A stretch of 64,000 nucleotides of DNA, from positions 2,480,001 to 2,544,000 of the forward strand of contig CP144172.1 of the NCBI GenBank assembly GCA_039636865.1. Direction: 5' to 3'. The notes under the pieces were generated by a model. The model was given only the letters and a program-made list of their open reading frames with translations. It had not been told where the DNA came from and did no database searches. Origin of the DNA: Dermatophilaceae bacterium Sec6.4. Its GTDB lineage: Bacteria > Actinomycetota > Actinomycetes > Actinomycetales > Dermatophilaceae. Of this stretch, positions 18,277 to 27,689 are shown piece after piece (positions within the stretch are counted from its first letter, which is position 1; every line of letters begins with the position of its first letter). A program made the translations under genes and the position numbers.

Positions 18277-18694
18277 CGTAGAACACCAGGCGGTACTTAC
18301 CGATTTGGACCTCAGTGCCGCTGACCAGTTGGGCCGAGTCGGTGATCTGACCGTTGACGTAGGTGCCATTGAGCGAACCCACGTCCTGCACGACGTACCC
18401 GTGCTCGGCTCTGCGGAAGATCGCATGGCGGCGAGAGACGGTCACGTCGTCCAGGAAGATGTCGCTGTCAGGATGCCGCCCCGAACTGACCTCGTCGGCG
18501 TCCAACAGGAACTTCGCTCCGGCACCGGGCCCACGCTGCGCAATCAGCAACGCAGTGCCGGGACGCAAGGCCTCGATAGTCGCCTGTTCGGTGCCCGAAG
18601 GGTGCGACTCCGGCTGCTGCACCACGGCCGGAAGTTCCGCGCCGACAGCGGGTATACGAGCTGTGGTGTCACCGGAGGCCGGTTGATCGGTCAT
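18260..18694 (-). CDS. garA: FHA-domain protein GarA/OdhI
   Basis: A 144-residue forkhead-associated protein. The FHA domain fills the C-terminal half: SGRHPDSDIFL, VTVSRRHA and GSLNGTYVNG carry the phosphothreonine-binding Arg, Ser, Arg-His and Asn-Gly residues. In mycobacteria and corynebacteria GarA/OdhI binds and inhibits 2-oxoglutarate dehydrogenase and glutamate dehydrogenase, controlled by kinase phosphorylation of an ETT motif near the N-terminus. Here the N-terminus has GDTTARIP instead of the usual ETTSVFR-like sequence, so the phosphoswitch is divergent. It lies between gcvH and the FtsR-like gene, as in M. tuberculosis. Confidence 0.9.
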   Translation of the reverse strand: MTDQPASGDTTARIPAVGAELPAVVQQPESHPSGTEQATIEALRPGTALLIAQRGPGAGAKFLLDADEVSSGRHPDSDIFLDDVTVSRRHAIFRRAEHGYVVQDVGSLNGTYVNGQITDSAQLVSGTEVQIGKYRLVFYGAAGS

Positions 18695-18785
18695 TGCGTC
18701 ACCCTATGCGATAGATATAAGGCCAACCGCACACCGATCGGTGCGCGGCTGGTGCTGAAGAGAAGCGTTGAAGGGGCCTGCCTGC

Positions 18786-19172
18786 TCAGCCGAGTGAGGC
18801 GGTGTAATCGGCAGCGTTCTTCAGAGCCGCCATAGCAGTCGGGTCGCTCAACCGGAGCTCGAACATCCAGCCCTCGCCGTACGGATCAGAATTGATGAGC
18901 TCCGGGGTGCTGTCCAGCTGGACGTTGACAGCGCTGACCTCACCGTCCAGCGGCGCATACAGATCGCTGACGGATTTGGTCGATTCGACCTCACCGCAGG
19001 AATCGCCGGTAGCGACCTGGTCGCCGACGGCCGGCAGGCTGACGTACACGACGTCACCCAACGCCTCCTGGGCGAAGGCGGTGATGCCGATCCGAACGAC
19101 CTCTCCCTGCTCGCCCACCCACTCGTGGTCCTCGGTGTAGCGCAGGTCGTCGGGGTATTCCAGCTCGGACAT
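18786..19172 (-). CDS. gcvH: Glycine cleavage system H protein
   Basis: Lipoyl carrier of the glycine cleavage system, 128 residues, normal length. The lipoylated lysine is in VESTKSVSDLYAP near residue 64, and the family motifs YTEDHEWV at the start and NSDPYGEGWMFE near the end are present. The ATG at 19172 is chosen since a GAGGAG ribosome-binding site lies about six bases upstream and the family starts there. It works with GcvP (encoded 3 kb downstream on the same strand). Confidence 0.95.
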   Translation of the reverse strand: MSELEYPDDLRYTEDHEWVGEQGEVVRIGITAFAQEALGDVVYVSLPAVGDQVATGDSCGEVESTKSVSDLYAPLDGEVSAVNVQLDSTPELINSDPYGEGWMFELRLSDPTAMAALKNAADYTASLG

Positions 19173-19238
19173 GAGGCTCCTCGAGTGAAACGGCGTCGTG
19201 ACACCCCCGGTCAGCACTCGTGGTGCTCGGGGACTCAG

Positions 19239-20036
19239 TCAACCGGTCGGCGTACTGTCTGGCTGAGCGTAACGAGCACTGCTTCGTGCCCGCAACGCGG
19301 AGACGGTCACTGTAGTCGCAGTCTTCACGACCGCGGTCGCGCCCAGTTGCCGGAACGTGCTCACCACGCCACCCGGTATCGCCATCGCGGTCGACATCGT
19401 CTGCGGGTCCCCGATGGCCAGAACTGTGTACGGCGCGTGGATCGCCGTACCGTCCACGACCAGCCGATTGTCCGAACTGGTTGAGAAATACGTGCTGGCC
19501 ACTACTCGCACGTCGTTGATCTGGATCGCCTCGGCCCCGGCGTCGCGCAGCTCCTGCACGGTATCCAGCAACGTCGCGGCCTGCACACCTACCTTTGGAT
19601 CTGCGACCAGAATGCGGATTCCCGGACCCTTCGCGCCGATCGTGCCCGCAAGAATGCCCAGTTGGGTAAGACGTTCGCGCGCCGCCTGCAGCGCTGCTGC
19701 ATCCCCCTTGCTGCCCTGCAGCTGATTGCGTGTGTCGGTGAGCGTGTCCTTCTCCCTCGCCAGTCGTGCGTTCTGCCCGGTCTCGGCGTCCAACAACGCA
19801 ATCAGGTTGTCCTGAGACAGGTCCTCCAAACCTGAGGATCGGGTTTGTTGCACCTGCGCTGCCATCGCGAATCCCAGACCGAGAGCGAGCACGACTGCGA
19901 TGGCATTGCCCTTGGTGGCTCGCGGTCGACCGTTTCGCGCCAGGATGCGCCAGCCCGAGACCGACCCGGCCGTGGGTTCCGCACCCACTCCGGACCGGTC
20001 CGCAGACTCCGGCTGCCCGCCATCGGGGGTCGTCAT
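19239..20036 (-). CDS. DUF881 family membrane-anchored protein
   Basis: 265 residues, like Rv1825. A single transmembrane helix (ALGLGFAMAAQVQ region, residues about 48-65) follows a short cytoplasmic tail. A coiled coil comes next (LDAETGQNARLAREKDTLTD), then the extracellular DUF881 fold, with GAEAIQINDVRV, an IHAPYTVLAIGDP segment and a terminal alpha-beta unit. The start overlaps the preceding sbp gene's stop (ATGA). DUF881 proteins resemble the division-associated, YlmC/YlxW-type proteins of Firmicutes; the molecular role is not known. Confidence 0.88.
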   Translation of the reverse strand: MTTPDGGQPESADRSGVGAEPTAGSVSGWRILARNGRPRATKGNAIAVVLALGLGFAMAAQVQQTRSSGLEDLSQDNLIALLDAETGQNARLAREKDTLTDTRNQLQGSKGDAAALQAARERLTQLGILAGTIGAKGPGIRILVADPKVGVQAATLLDTVQELRDAGAEAIQINDVRVVASTYFSTSSDNRLVVDGTAIHAPYTVLAIGDPQTMSTAMAIPGGVVSTFRQLGATAVVKTATTVTVSALRARSSARYAQPDSTPTG

Positions 20037-20365
20037 GCGTGGAAGAGGTGGCGGCGTATTGCCGCCACGTTGGAGAAGATGCGCAACCCGAGCACGACGA
20101 CCACCGCGGTGGAGAGTTGCGAACCAACACCCAGTTGGTCACCCATGAATACGATCAATGCAGCGACGACGACGTTCGAGAGCAACGACACCACGAAGAC
20201 CTTGTCGCTGAAGATTCCGTCGAGCATTGCCCGCACGGCGCCGAAGACCGCGTCCAGCGCAGCAATGACGGCAACCGGGAGGTAGGGCTGCAGCCACAGC
20301 GGGACATCGGGGTGCAGGAACAACCCGAGCACGATGCCGACGACGAGGCCGATGGCGGGAATCAC
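20033..20365 (-). CDS. sbp: Small basic family membrane protein (DUF1290)
   Basis: A 110-residue protein of three predicted membrane helices: an N-terminal AIGLVVGIVLGLFL, a middle region around IAALDAVFGAVRAML, and VFVVSLLSNVVVAALIVFMG. This is the 'small basic family protein' found between two DUF881 genes in Actinobacteria and next to division genes in Firmicutes. It starts at GTG overlapping the stop of the preceding DUF881 gene (GTGA), so the three genes form a translationally coupled unit. Its function is unknown. Confidence 0.88.
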   Translation of the reverse strand: MIPAIGLVVGIVLGLFLHPDVPLWLQPYLPVAVIAALDAVFGAVRAMLDGIFSDKVFVVSLLSNVVVAALIVFMGDQLGVGSQLSTAVVVVLGLRIFSNVAAIRRHLFHA

Positions 20366-21234
20366 GGGGTCTCCTTCGCGTAGCGCAGTCCGGCAGGTGC
20401 CGCAGCGGGCAACGACACATCGGTCCGATCGCTCAGGGTCTTACGGATACCGAAGCTCTGGCTCAGCCCCTGCAGATAGATGCCACCCTCGCTGCGAGCG
20501 AAATCTTTACCCATTGAGGCCGGACCGATCGCGGACACCGTATACGGGGGCTGCAGTGCGGTGAAATTGACCAGGATCGCCTGCCCGGCCGACCTGATCG
20601 CACTCTGCGCCGTCAGGCGCTGCCCGTTGATGGCGATCGCTTCGGCTCCGGACTGCCACAGCCCGTTGGTGATCAACTGCAGGTCGGTCGAGCTGAGCTG
20701 ACCTTGACCGCCGGCTGCTGTGTTGCCTGGATCGGCCCGCGGATCGGCTCCGGACCCTGGATCGCTACCCGGCGCATCGTCGACCTGCAGCACGATCCCC
20801 GGTCCGCGCACCGCCGTCAGACCCGTGGCAGCCGACAGGCTCAGCAGCTCCTGTGCGGTCACCGTCCCGTCGTTACGGGACAGCGCCCCGGCCTGAGCGG
20901 TGGCGATCTGGGCGCGTAGTGCAGTGATCTGGGTGGTCGATGCCAGGATGCTGCGTTGCCCCACCTCGATACGAGAGACGAGTGCGTCGCGTTGCTTCTG
21001 CTGAACGCCACTGGGCACGCGAAGGCTGAGGGCGGCGGCGATCAGTGCGAACCCGAGCAGCACCACCGTCAGGATCAACAACGGCGACCGGGTCGGGGGT
21101 ACGGCAACGAGCCCCGCGGCAGCCCGCCGGTCGGCCTCCTGCTGGTAAGCGGGGTCCAACGGATTACGCATCAGCTCGGTGATCAGCGACATCGAGGCCG
21201 CAGGATCACGGCTGGCCGCCAGTGGCGGAGTCAC
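20362..21234 (-). CDS. DUF881 family membrane-anchored protein
   Basis: Second DUF881 paralogue in the cluster, 290 residues, equivalent to Rv1823. One transmembrane helix (LLILTVVLLGFALIAAALSL, about 53-72) precedes a coiled coil and the extracellular domain with GAEAIAINGQRL and LQPPYTVSAIGP. A proline/glycine/aspartate-rich insertion (residues about 155-180, GSDPGSGADPRADPG) is absent from its paralogue. It overlaps both neighbours by four bases: pgsA-like upstream and sbp downstream. Confidence 0.88.
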   Translation of the reverse strand: MTPPLAASRDPAASMSLITELMRNPLDPAYQQEADRRAAAGLVAVPPTRSPLLILTVVLLGFALIAAALSLRVPSGVQQKQRDALVSRIEVGQRSILASTTQITALRAQIATAQAGALSRNDGTVTAQELLSLSAATGLTAVRGPGIVLQVDDAPGSDPGSGADPRADPGNTAAGGQGQLSSTDLQLITNGLWQSGAEAIAINGQRLTAQSAIRSAGQAILVNFTALQPPYTVSAIGPASMGKDFARSEGGIYLQGLSQSFGIRKTLSDRTDVSLPAAAPAGLRYAKETP

Positions 21235-21866
21235 GGAGAATGCACGGGCGCGCGCGACACCCTTGATCCGTCACGGACCATCTGGCGGATCTGGACGGCG
21301 TACATCAGGCCGGCGACCCAGTAGAGCCCGGTGCCCCACCACGCGAATCCCCAACCGATCGGCAGCGCGATCGCGCCGACGATTCCGGGTTGGTGACCGA
21401 GCAGCACCAGCGGGAATGCGTAGATGAGGTTGAAGGTCGCGGCCTTGCCGATGAAGTGAACCGGCGGGATCGGGAGCCGGTGAATTTTCAGGACCGGCCC
21501 GAGGCTCAGTACGAACAACTCACGCACGACCAGGACGGCGACCAGCCACCATGGGATGAAGTGCCGCCACGCCAGGCCGAGCAGGGTGGACAGGATGTAC
21601 AACCGGTCGGCCAGCGGGTCGAGCAACTGGCCCAGGCGGGAGACCAGTCCGTAGGCGCGGGCGACCTTACCGTCCAGGTAGTCGGTGAACCCGGACACCA
21701 TCAGGACGGCCAGCGCCCACAGGTCGTGCCCGGTCAGGATCAACGCCAGGAAAACCGGCACACCCACCAGGCGCGATGTCGACAGCGCATTGGGAATGGT
21801 CCAGATTCGATCGCTCACGGGCTGCGTCACATCGGCAGCAGCCTGCTTCGCGTCATCCTCCGGCAC
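21231..21866 (-). CDS. CDP-alcohol phosphatidyltransferase family protein
   Basis: Integral membrane enzyme of 211 residues that transfers a phosphatidyl group from CDP-diacylglycerol to an alcohol. The full signature D-x2-D-G-x2-A-R-x8-G-x3-D-x3-D is present from DYLDGKVAR to DPLAD near residues 61-86. Around it are about six hydrophobic helices. By synteny it equals Rv1822 (annotated pgsA2, phosphatidylglycerophosphate or cardiolipin synthase-like). The acceptor alcohol is not settled by sequence. It opens the minus-strand cluster that continues through the DUF881 genes. Confidence 0.9.
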   Translation of the reverse strand: MPEDDAKQAAADVTQPVSDRIWTIPNALSTSRLVGVPVFLALILTGHDLWALAVLMVSGFTDYLDGKVARAYGLVSRLGQLLDPLADRLYILSTLLGLAWRHFIPWWLVAVLVVRELFVLSLGPVLKIHRLPIPPVHFIGKAATFNLIYAFPLVLLGHQPGIVGAIALPIGWGFAWWGTGLYWVAGLMYAVQIRQMVRDGSRVSRAPVHSP

Positions 21867-21899
21867 AGCAGCAGCCTAGTGCGATGCGTGCAAAGTTCC

Positions 21900-22742
21900 T
21901 TAACGATCGCTCCGCGCCTGGACCCGGTGCGGATGTGTGAAGCCGGTCATCCGGTCCTCACGCAGGAACGCCACGAGGGTGATCCCGAACTGTTCGGCCG
22001 CCTCGATAGCGAGGCTGGAGGGCGCCGACACGCAGGCCAGTACCGAGATACCGGCCATCGCTGCCTTCTGGACAATCTCGAAGGACGCCCGTGACGTCAC
22101 CACGAGCGCCAGATCGGCCCTGTCGACATCCTGCATGACCGACCAGCCGATGACCTTGTCGACGGCGTTGTGGCGCCCGATGTCCTCGCGGATCACGACC
22201 GGTCGACCGTGTCGGTCGAACAGACCGGCGCCGTGCACACCACCGGTCTGCTCGAATACCCGCTGACCGGCCCGCAACTGCACGGCGCTCGATGCCAGGA
22301 CCTCCGGCGTCCACCCGACGTCATCACTCTGGTCGTCGTCACTCTCGGCATCCGGTGCAACAGGTATGACAGCCAGCACCGCGTCGATACTGGCCTTTCC
22401 GCACAGCCCGCATCCGCCGTACATGACCAGGCTGCGCTGCGCGCTGACCGGCAACGGGCGCGCGGAGTCTCTGAGGGTGACCTCCAGCACGTTCATCGTC
22501 TCGGTGTCGACGCAGTATCGCGCGACCAGGACGTCGTCCCTGCCAGCAATGACGCCCTCGGCCAGCAGGAAGCCGTGCACCAACTCCACGTCGTTGCCGG
22601 GGGTGCGCATCGTGACGGTCAGCTGCTCGCCCCCGACCCGCACCTCGAGGGGTTCCTCCACGGCGACCGTGTCGATCCGACTACGTGCGTCGCCCGCCAG
22701 GTCGAACCGGACCGCCTTGCGACGCGTTGTGACGCGCCCCAT
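21900..22742 (-). CDS. fdhD: Formate dehydrogenase accessory sulfurtransferase FdhD
   Basis: 280 residues. FdhD passes sulfur from the cysteine desulfurase to the molybdenum cofactor of formate dehydrogenases. Seen: LVHGFLLAEGVI near the N-terminus, the redox CGLCG pair of cysteines (YGGCGLCGKAS, about residues 120-130), VHGAGLFD, EDIGRHNAVDKVIG and the SRASFEIVQKAA region. The ATG at 22742 overlaps the stop of the upstream molybdoenzyme gene by one base (TGATG), fixing the start and showing coupling with its client enzyme. Confidence 0.95.
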   Translation of the reverse strand: MGRVTTRRKAVRFDLAGDARSRIDTVAVEEPLEVRVGGEQLTVTMRTPGNDVELVHGFLLAEGVIAGRDDVLVARYCVDTETMNVLEVTLRDSARPLPVSAQRSLVMYGGCGLCGKASIDAVLAVIPVAPDAESDDDQSDDVGWTPEVLASSAVQLRAGQRVFEQTGGVHGAGLFDRHGRPVVIREDIGRHNAVDKVIGWSVMQDVDRADLALVVTSRASFEIVQKAAMAGISVLACVSAPSSLAIEAAEQFGITLVAFLREDRMTGFTHPHRVQARSDR

Positions 22743-25030
22743 CAGACCAACGCCTCCAATCGCACCAGGACCGTCTTGGAGGTCGGGGTGTTGCTGCGTT
22801 TGGCGGTGGAATCCAACGGGATCAGCACGTTGGTCTCGGGGAAGTAGGCGGCCACACATTGTCGCGCCGTCGGATAGGACACGATCCGAAATCCCGGCGC
22901 GCGTCGTTCCTGTACGGCGTCGGTGCCGTCGACACCACGCCACACAGAGACGATGTCGACCATCTGCTCATCGTGCAGGCCGAGATCGGCCAGATCGTCA
23001 CTGTTGACGAAAACGACGCGGCGCCCGTCCTTGATACCCCGGTAGTGGTCGTCCATGCCGTAGATCGTGGTGTTGTACTGATCGTGGCTGCGTACGGTCT
23101 GCAGCAGTAGGTGACCCGGTGGGCAGTCCGGTGCCCAGAATTCATGCACGGCGAAGGTGGCTTTGCCGGACGCTGTCTCGAAGCGGCGTTCGTCCCGCGG
23201 CGGGCTCGGCAGCAGGAAACCACCCGAATGGTCCAGGCGGGTCTCGAAATCGGCGAACCCCGGCACGACGGCCTCGATGTGCGAGCGGATCACCCGGTAG
23301 TCCGAGCGCATCGCCGCCCAGTCGATGTCCGTGTTGTCGAAGGTCTTGCGGGCCAGTTCACACACGATGGCGACCTCGCTGAGCAGGGTCGGGTCCGCGG
23401 GTTCCAGCCGCCCCTGTGAGGCGTGCACCATGCTCATCGAGTCCTCGACGCTGACTCGTTGCGGACCGCTGATCTGCCGGTCGTGTTCGGTGCGTCCGAG
23501 CGTGGGCAGAATCAGCGCTTCCTGCCCGGTGACGGTGTGTGAGCCGTTGAGTTTCGTGGATACATGAACGGTCAACGCGGCACGCTGCAGCGCTGCGGCC
23601 GTGACGTCGGTGTCGGAGGTCGCCCGCACGAAATTGCCACCGAGCGCCATGAACACCTTCGCGTGCCCGTCGCGGAAGGCGCGCACGGTCTGCACGACGT
23701 CGTGTCCGTGCTCGCGGGGGGTCTTGATCGTGAAACGGGCATCGAGGGCCGCGAGGAAGGGCTCGCCCGGCTTCTCGTAGATGCCCATGGTGCGGTCACC
23801 CTGCACATTGGAGTGGCCACGCACGGGACAGACACCGGCGCCCGGCTTACCGATATTGCCCTGCAGGAGTAGCACGTTGACGACGTCCTGAATCATCGCG
23901 ACCGAATGCCGGTGTTGGGTCAACCCCATTGCCCAGCACACGGTCGTTGCCCGCGACGCGGCAAATTCCTGCGCCAGCGCCTCGATCTCACGACGTTCCA
24001 GGCCGGTTGCGAGAAGCGTGGCATCCCAGTCGATGCGTCGCACGGACGCGGCATACTGCGCGAAACCGCTGGTGTCGGAGTCGATGAATGCACGATCCAG
24101 CACATCTGGCCGTTGCAGCAGCAGGTGGCCCAGTGCCTGGAAAAGCGCCTGGTCGCCACCGAGACGCACCTGCAGAAAGAGATCGGCGAGCGCTGTACCG
24201 GGGCCTACCACCCCTCGAGGGGTCTGCGGGTTGCGGAACTTGATCAGGCCCGCCTCGGGCAACGGGTTGATCGCCACAATGCGGGCCCCGCGTGATTTGG
24301 CCTTCTCCAGCGCCGACAGCATCCGGGGGTGGTTGGTGCCGGGGTTCTGACCGGCGATCACCAGCAACTGCGCGTTCTCGACATCGTCCAGCGTGACGGT
24401 GCCCTTGCCGACGCCGATCGATTCGGTCAGAGCGGTCCCGCTGGACTCGTGGCACATGTTCGAGCAGTCCGGCATGTTGTTGGTGCCGAACTGACGCACG
24501 AAGAGCTGGTAACAGAAGGCGGCCTCATTACTGGTGCGACCGGAGGTGTAGAACACCGCCTCGTTCGGATCGGACAGCGCCCGTAGGTGGCCGGCGAGTA
24601 CGTCCAGCGCTGCGTCCCAGCTCAGCGGCCGGTAGTGGGTGTCCCCCGGTGCCTTGTGCATCGGGGTGGTCAGCCGACCCTGTTGACCCAACCAGTAGTC
24701 ACTGCGGCCGTGCAGATCCTCGATGCTGTGCTCGCGGAAGAATGCGGGAGTCACCCGCCTGGTGGTGGCTTCCTCGGCGACTGCCTTGACGCCGTTCTCG
24801 CAGAACTCGGCAGTGTGGGTGTGGCCCGGGTCGGGCCAGGCGCATCCCGGACAATCGAAGCCGCCGGGCTGGTTCAACTGCAGCAGGGTGCGTCCCGAGC
24901 GCACCGGGCCCATCTGCTTCAACGCCATCCGCATCGATCGGACGACGGCGGGCACACCGGCCGCAGACTGGCGGGGAGCACCCACCTCGATGTTGTCGTC
25001 GCTGTCGTGAATTTTCGTTTCGCTGGCCAC
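22742..25030 (-). CDS. FdhF/YdeP-type molybdopterin oxidoreductase
   Basis: A 762-residue molybdenum bis-MGD enzyme of the FdhF/YdeP family, cytosolic (no signal peptide). Seen: N-terminal cysteines Cys60, Cys63 and Cys77 for an iron-sulfur centre; the candidate metal ligand Cys193 in NMCHESSG; the nucleotide-binding AGQNPGTNHPRM; GNIGKPGAGVCPVRGHSNVQG; and a C-terminal molydopterin domain beginning about residue 640. Relatives include formate dehydrogenase H and E. coli YdeP, which helps acid resistance. Because the fdhD chaperone is coupled to it, a formate-oxidising role is likely but not proven. No electron-transfer subunit is nearby. Confidence 0.88.
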   Translation of the reverse strand: MASETKIHDSDDNIEVGAPRQSAAGVPAVVRSMRMALKQMGPVRSGRTLLQLNQPGGFDCPGCAWPDPGHTHTAEFCENGVKAVAEEATTRRVTPAFFREHSIEDLHGRSDYWLGQQGRLTTPMHKAPGDTHYRPLSWDAALDVLAGHLRALSDPNEAVFYTSGRTSNEAAFCYQLFVRQFGTNNMPDCSNMCHESSGTALTESIGVGKGTVTLDDVENAQLLVIAGQNPGTNHPRMLSALEKAKSRGARIVAINPLPEAGLIKFRNPQTPRGVVGPGTALADLFLQVRLGGDQALFQALGHLLLQRPDVLDRAFIDSDTSGFAQYAASVRRIDWDATLLATGLERREIEALAQEFAASRATTVCWAMGLTQHRHSVAMIQDVVNVLLLQGNIGKPGAGVCPVRGHSNVQGDRTMGIYEKPGEPFLAALDARFTIKTPREHGHDVVQTVRAFRDGHAKVFMALGGNFVRATSDTDVTAAALQRAALTVHVSTKLNGSHTVTGQEALILPTLGRTEHDRQISGPQRVSVEDSMSMVHASQGRLEPADPTLLSEVAIVCELARKTFDNTDIDWAAMRSDYRVIRSHIEAVVPGFADFETRLDHSGGFLLPSPPRDERRFETASGKATFAVHEFWAPDCPPGHLLLQTVRSHDQYNTTIYGMDDHYRGIKDGRRVVFVNSDDLADLGLHDEQMVDIVSVWRGVDGTDAVQERRAPGFRIVSYPTARQCVAAYFPETNVLIPLDSTAKRSNTPTSKTVLVRLEALV

Positions 25031-25068
25031 GCTCGAACGGTACGCCGCTATCCGGAGCGCGGTGTAGG

Positions 25069-26244
25069 TCAGTCCCCACCGAAGAGGTCGCGGGTATATA
25101 CCTTCTCGGGCACGTCGGCGAGCTCCGAGGAGTGCCGATTGGCGACGATGACATCGGCCGTCTCGGTGAACTCGCCCAGGTCCGCCACGATGCGTGACCC
25201 GAAGAACTCCTGCTGGTCCGCCAACTCCGGCTCGTAGACAATCACCTCGACGCCTTTGGCCTTGATCCGCTTCATGATGCCTTGCACGCTGCTGGCGCGG
25301 AAGTTGTCCGACCCGGACTTCATGATCAGCCGGTGGATGCCGACGACCCCGGGGTGCCGACGCAAGATGTCGTCAGCGATGAAGTCCTTGCGCGTCGTGT
25401 TGGCGCCGACGATGGCCTCGATGAGCTTTTGTGGGACCTCGCGGTAGTTGGCGAGCAGCTGTTTGGTGTCTTTGGGCAGGCAGTACCCGCCGTAACCGAA
25501 CGACGGATTGTTGTAGTGCGAGCCGATCCGTGGATCCAGGCTCACGCCGTCGATGATCTGTCGGGTGTCGATGCCGTGGGTCAGCGCGAAGGTGTCGAGT
25601 TCGTTGAAGTAGGCAACCCGCATCGCAAGGTAGGTGTTGGAGAAGAGTTTGATCGCCTCGGCCTCCTTGCTCGAGGTCAACAACAGCGGCACGTCCTCGC
25701 GCACGGCCCCCTCGCGTAGCAGGTCACCGAAGGCTTGGGCCTGCTCGGTCCGGGCGCCGACGATGATCCGCGACGGGTGCAGGTTGTCGTGCAACGCGCG
25801 ACCCTCCCGCAGGAACTCCGGGGAATGCACGATGGCCTGCGTCCCGAACTGCTCACGCAACGCCTCGACGGCCCCGACCGGAATCGTCGACTTGACGATG
25901 ATGTAGGCGCCGCTGTCGGCGGCGAGCACGTCACGGACGACTCCTTCGACGCTGGAGGTGTCGAAGGAGTTGGTCTGGGGGTCATAATCGGTGGGGGTGG
26001 CGACCAGCACGAAGTCGGCGGATGCGTACGCCGACGTCGGATCGGTATCGAAGGTCAGCTGCAGGTCGCGATGCGCGAGGAAATCCTCAATCTCCGGATC
26101 CCCGATCGGGCTGCGCCCCTCGCGGAGCAGCTCGATCCGGTCCCCGTCCAGATCGACGCCCAAAACCTCGTTGTGCTGGGCCAGCAGGATGGCGTTGGAC
26201 AGTCCGACATATCCCATGCCCACGACGACGATGCGGCGGTTCAT
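25069..26244 (-). CDS. UDP-glucose 6-dehydrogenase family protein
   Basis: 391-residue nucleotide-sugar dehydrogenase, the short Ugd type, which oxidises UDP-glucose twice to UDP-glucuronate with NAD. Seen: the GMGYVG cofactor motif at residues 9-14, KSTIPVG near 118, SPEFLREG near 141, the catalytic Cys255 in [10 protein letters not shown] and a C-terminal UDP-binding domain. The ATG at 26244 gives the family N-terminus. It ends the strand 15 bases after the photolyase gene. No glycan cluster is adjacent, so the UDP-glucuronate use (capsule, exopolysaccharide) is unknown. Confidence 0.92.
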   Translation of the reverse strand: MNRRIVVVGMGYVGLSNAILLAQHNEVLGVDLDGDRIELLREGRSPIGDPEIEDFLAHRDLQLTFDTDPTSAYASADFVLVATPTDYDPQTNSFDTSSVEGVVRDVLAADSGAYIIVKSTIPVGAVEALREQFGTQAIVHSPEFLREGRALHDNLHPSRIIVGARTEQAQAFGDLLREGAVREDVPLLLTSSKEAEAIKLFSNTYLAMRVAYFNELDTFALTHGIDTRQIIDGVSLDPRIGSHYNNPSFGYGGYCLPKDTKQLLANYREVPQKLIEAIVGANTTRKDFIADDILRRHPGVVGIHRLIMKSGSDNFRASSVQGIMKRIKAKGVEVIVYEPELADQQEFFGSRIVADLGEFTETADVIVANRHSSELADVPEKVYTRDLFGGD

Positions 26245-26259
26245 GGCGCACATCCTGCC

Positions 26260-27615
26260 TCAGCGGGCGCTCTCGTAACGACTCAATGCTTCTTTTCGCT
26301 CCACCGCATGGTCGACAATCTGCCGCGGGTAGTCGTGCTCGTAACCATCGTCGGCTCTCCACGGTTCGTGGGCGCTCTTGCCACTGAGGTGGCGTAGTTC
26401 CGGCACCCAACGCCGGACGTAGTCACCCGTGGGGTCGAATTTCTGGCCCTGCGTGATGGGGTTGAACACCCGGAAGTACGGCGAGGCATCGGTGCCCGTG
26501 CCGGCGACCCACTGCCAACCGTGGTTGTTCGACGCGATGTCCCCGTCGACCAGGTGGTCCATGAAGTGGCGCGCCCCGACCGTCCACCAGACATGCAGGT
26601 CCTTGGTCAGGAAACTGGCGGTGATCATCCGTACCCGGTTGTGCATCCACCCCGTCGCGAGCAGTTGCCGCATCCCGGCGTCGACGATCGGGTAACCGGT
26701 CTCACCGGACTTCCACGCCTGCACGTGCTCGGCGGCTTCGTCGTACCGCATCGACGCGAGCGGGTCACGCAAGTCGTGCCACGCCGACCGCGGGTTGTGC
26801 CACAACACGTCTGCATAGAACTCCCGCCAGGCGATCTCGCTGCGGTAAGTGGAAGCGCCGCCGGAGCGCTTGCGCGCAAGGTCGGCAAGAAGGGTGCGGG
26901 GGTGCAGGACACCGAGTTTGAGGTAGGGCGACAACTTCGATGTGCCGTCGACCGCTGGGTGGTCGCGCTCCTTCGCGTACTCATCGACAGCGCCGTCCAG
27001 GAAGTCGGCCCACCGGGCGAGAGCCGCCTCCTCCCCCGCCGCGAAATCCAGCGTGCCCTGGGCGGCAGTCGCCACGGAATCGGCGGCATCGTCCTGCGAT
27101 CCGCCGTCGATCCAGCGGATCTTTGCGGGACGCTGCGCTGGCGCGGGCCAGCCATGATCGAGCCACGCCCGCGAGAACGGTGTGAAGACCTTGTACGGCG
27201 ATCCACTGCCGTTGAGAATCACCCCGGGACCGACGGCATACGGTGTGCCGGTTTCTATCAGTCGCACATCGTCACCCAGGCAGCGACGGACGCGCTCGTC
27301 GCGATGACGCCCGTACGGTGTCGTCTCACGCGAGACGTGCACGCTGTGCACACCGTGTTCTTTGACGATCTGCGCGATGACCTCCTCGGGGTCACCTCTG
27401 CGGATGGTCAGGCGGCCCTCGCACGCCTCGTTCAACGACTGCAGGTTCGCGGCCAGCCAGCGCCTACGAGCTTCACCGGCACCGTCCCACAGTCGCGGCT
27501 CGATGATGAACAGAGGGACGACGCCGTCCGCTGCGGATTCCTGCACAGCCGCACCGAGCGCCGGATGGTCGCGTAGTCGAAGGTCACGCCGGAACCACAA
27601 CACGGAATTAGCCAC
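26260..27615 (-). CDS. phr: Deoxyribodipyrimidine photo-lyase (CPD photolyase, class I)
   Basis: A 451-residue photolyase that splits cyclobutane pyrimidine dimers under blue light with FAD. An N-terminal alpha/beta antenna domain (WFRRDLRLRDHPAL at the start) is followed by the helical FAD domain with KLGVLHPR, WREFY, PIVDAGMRQL, GWMHNRVRM, the SFLTKDLHVWW region and GWQWVAGTGTDASPYFR. The GTG at 27615 places the conserved WFRRDLR six residues into the protein; upstream residues do not match the family. It is divergent from the acyltransferase gene at 27690. Confidence 0.94.
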   Translation of the reverse strand: MANSVLWFRRDLRLRDHPALGAAVQESAADGVVPLFIIEPRLWDGAGEARRRWLAANLQSLNEACEGRLTIRRGDPEEVIAQIVKEHGVHSVHVSRETTPYGRHRDERVRRCLGDDVRLIETGTPYAVGPGVILNGSGSPYKVFTPFSRAWLDHGWPAPAQRPAKIRWIDGGSQDDAADSVATAAQGTLDFAAGEEAALARWADFLDGAVDEYAKERDHPAVDGTSKLSPYLKLGVLHPRTLLADLARKRSGGASTYRSEIAWREFYADVLWHNPRSAWHDLRDPLASMRYDEAAEHVQAWKSGETGYPIVDAGMRQLLATGWMHNRVRMITASFLTKDLHVWWTVGARHFMDHLVDGDIASNNHGWQWVAGTGTDASPYFRVFNPITQGQKFDPTGDYVRRWVPELRHLSGKSAHEPWRADDGYEHDYPRQIVDHAVERKEALSRYESAR

Positions 27616-27689
27616 GCACCCATCTTGCCGTTCGCCGCAATCGCTGCAATGAGGCAGTATCTGCAACACCCCTGCGAAAGGCAGACCTG

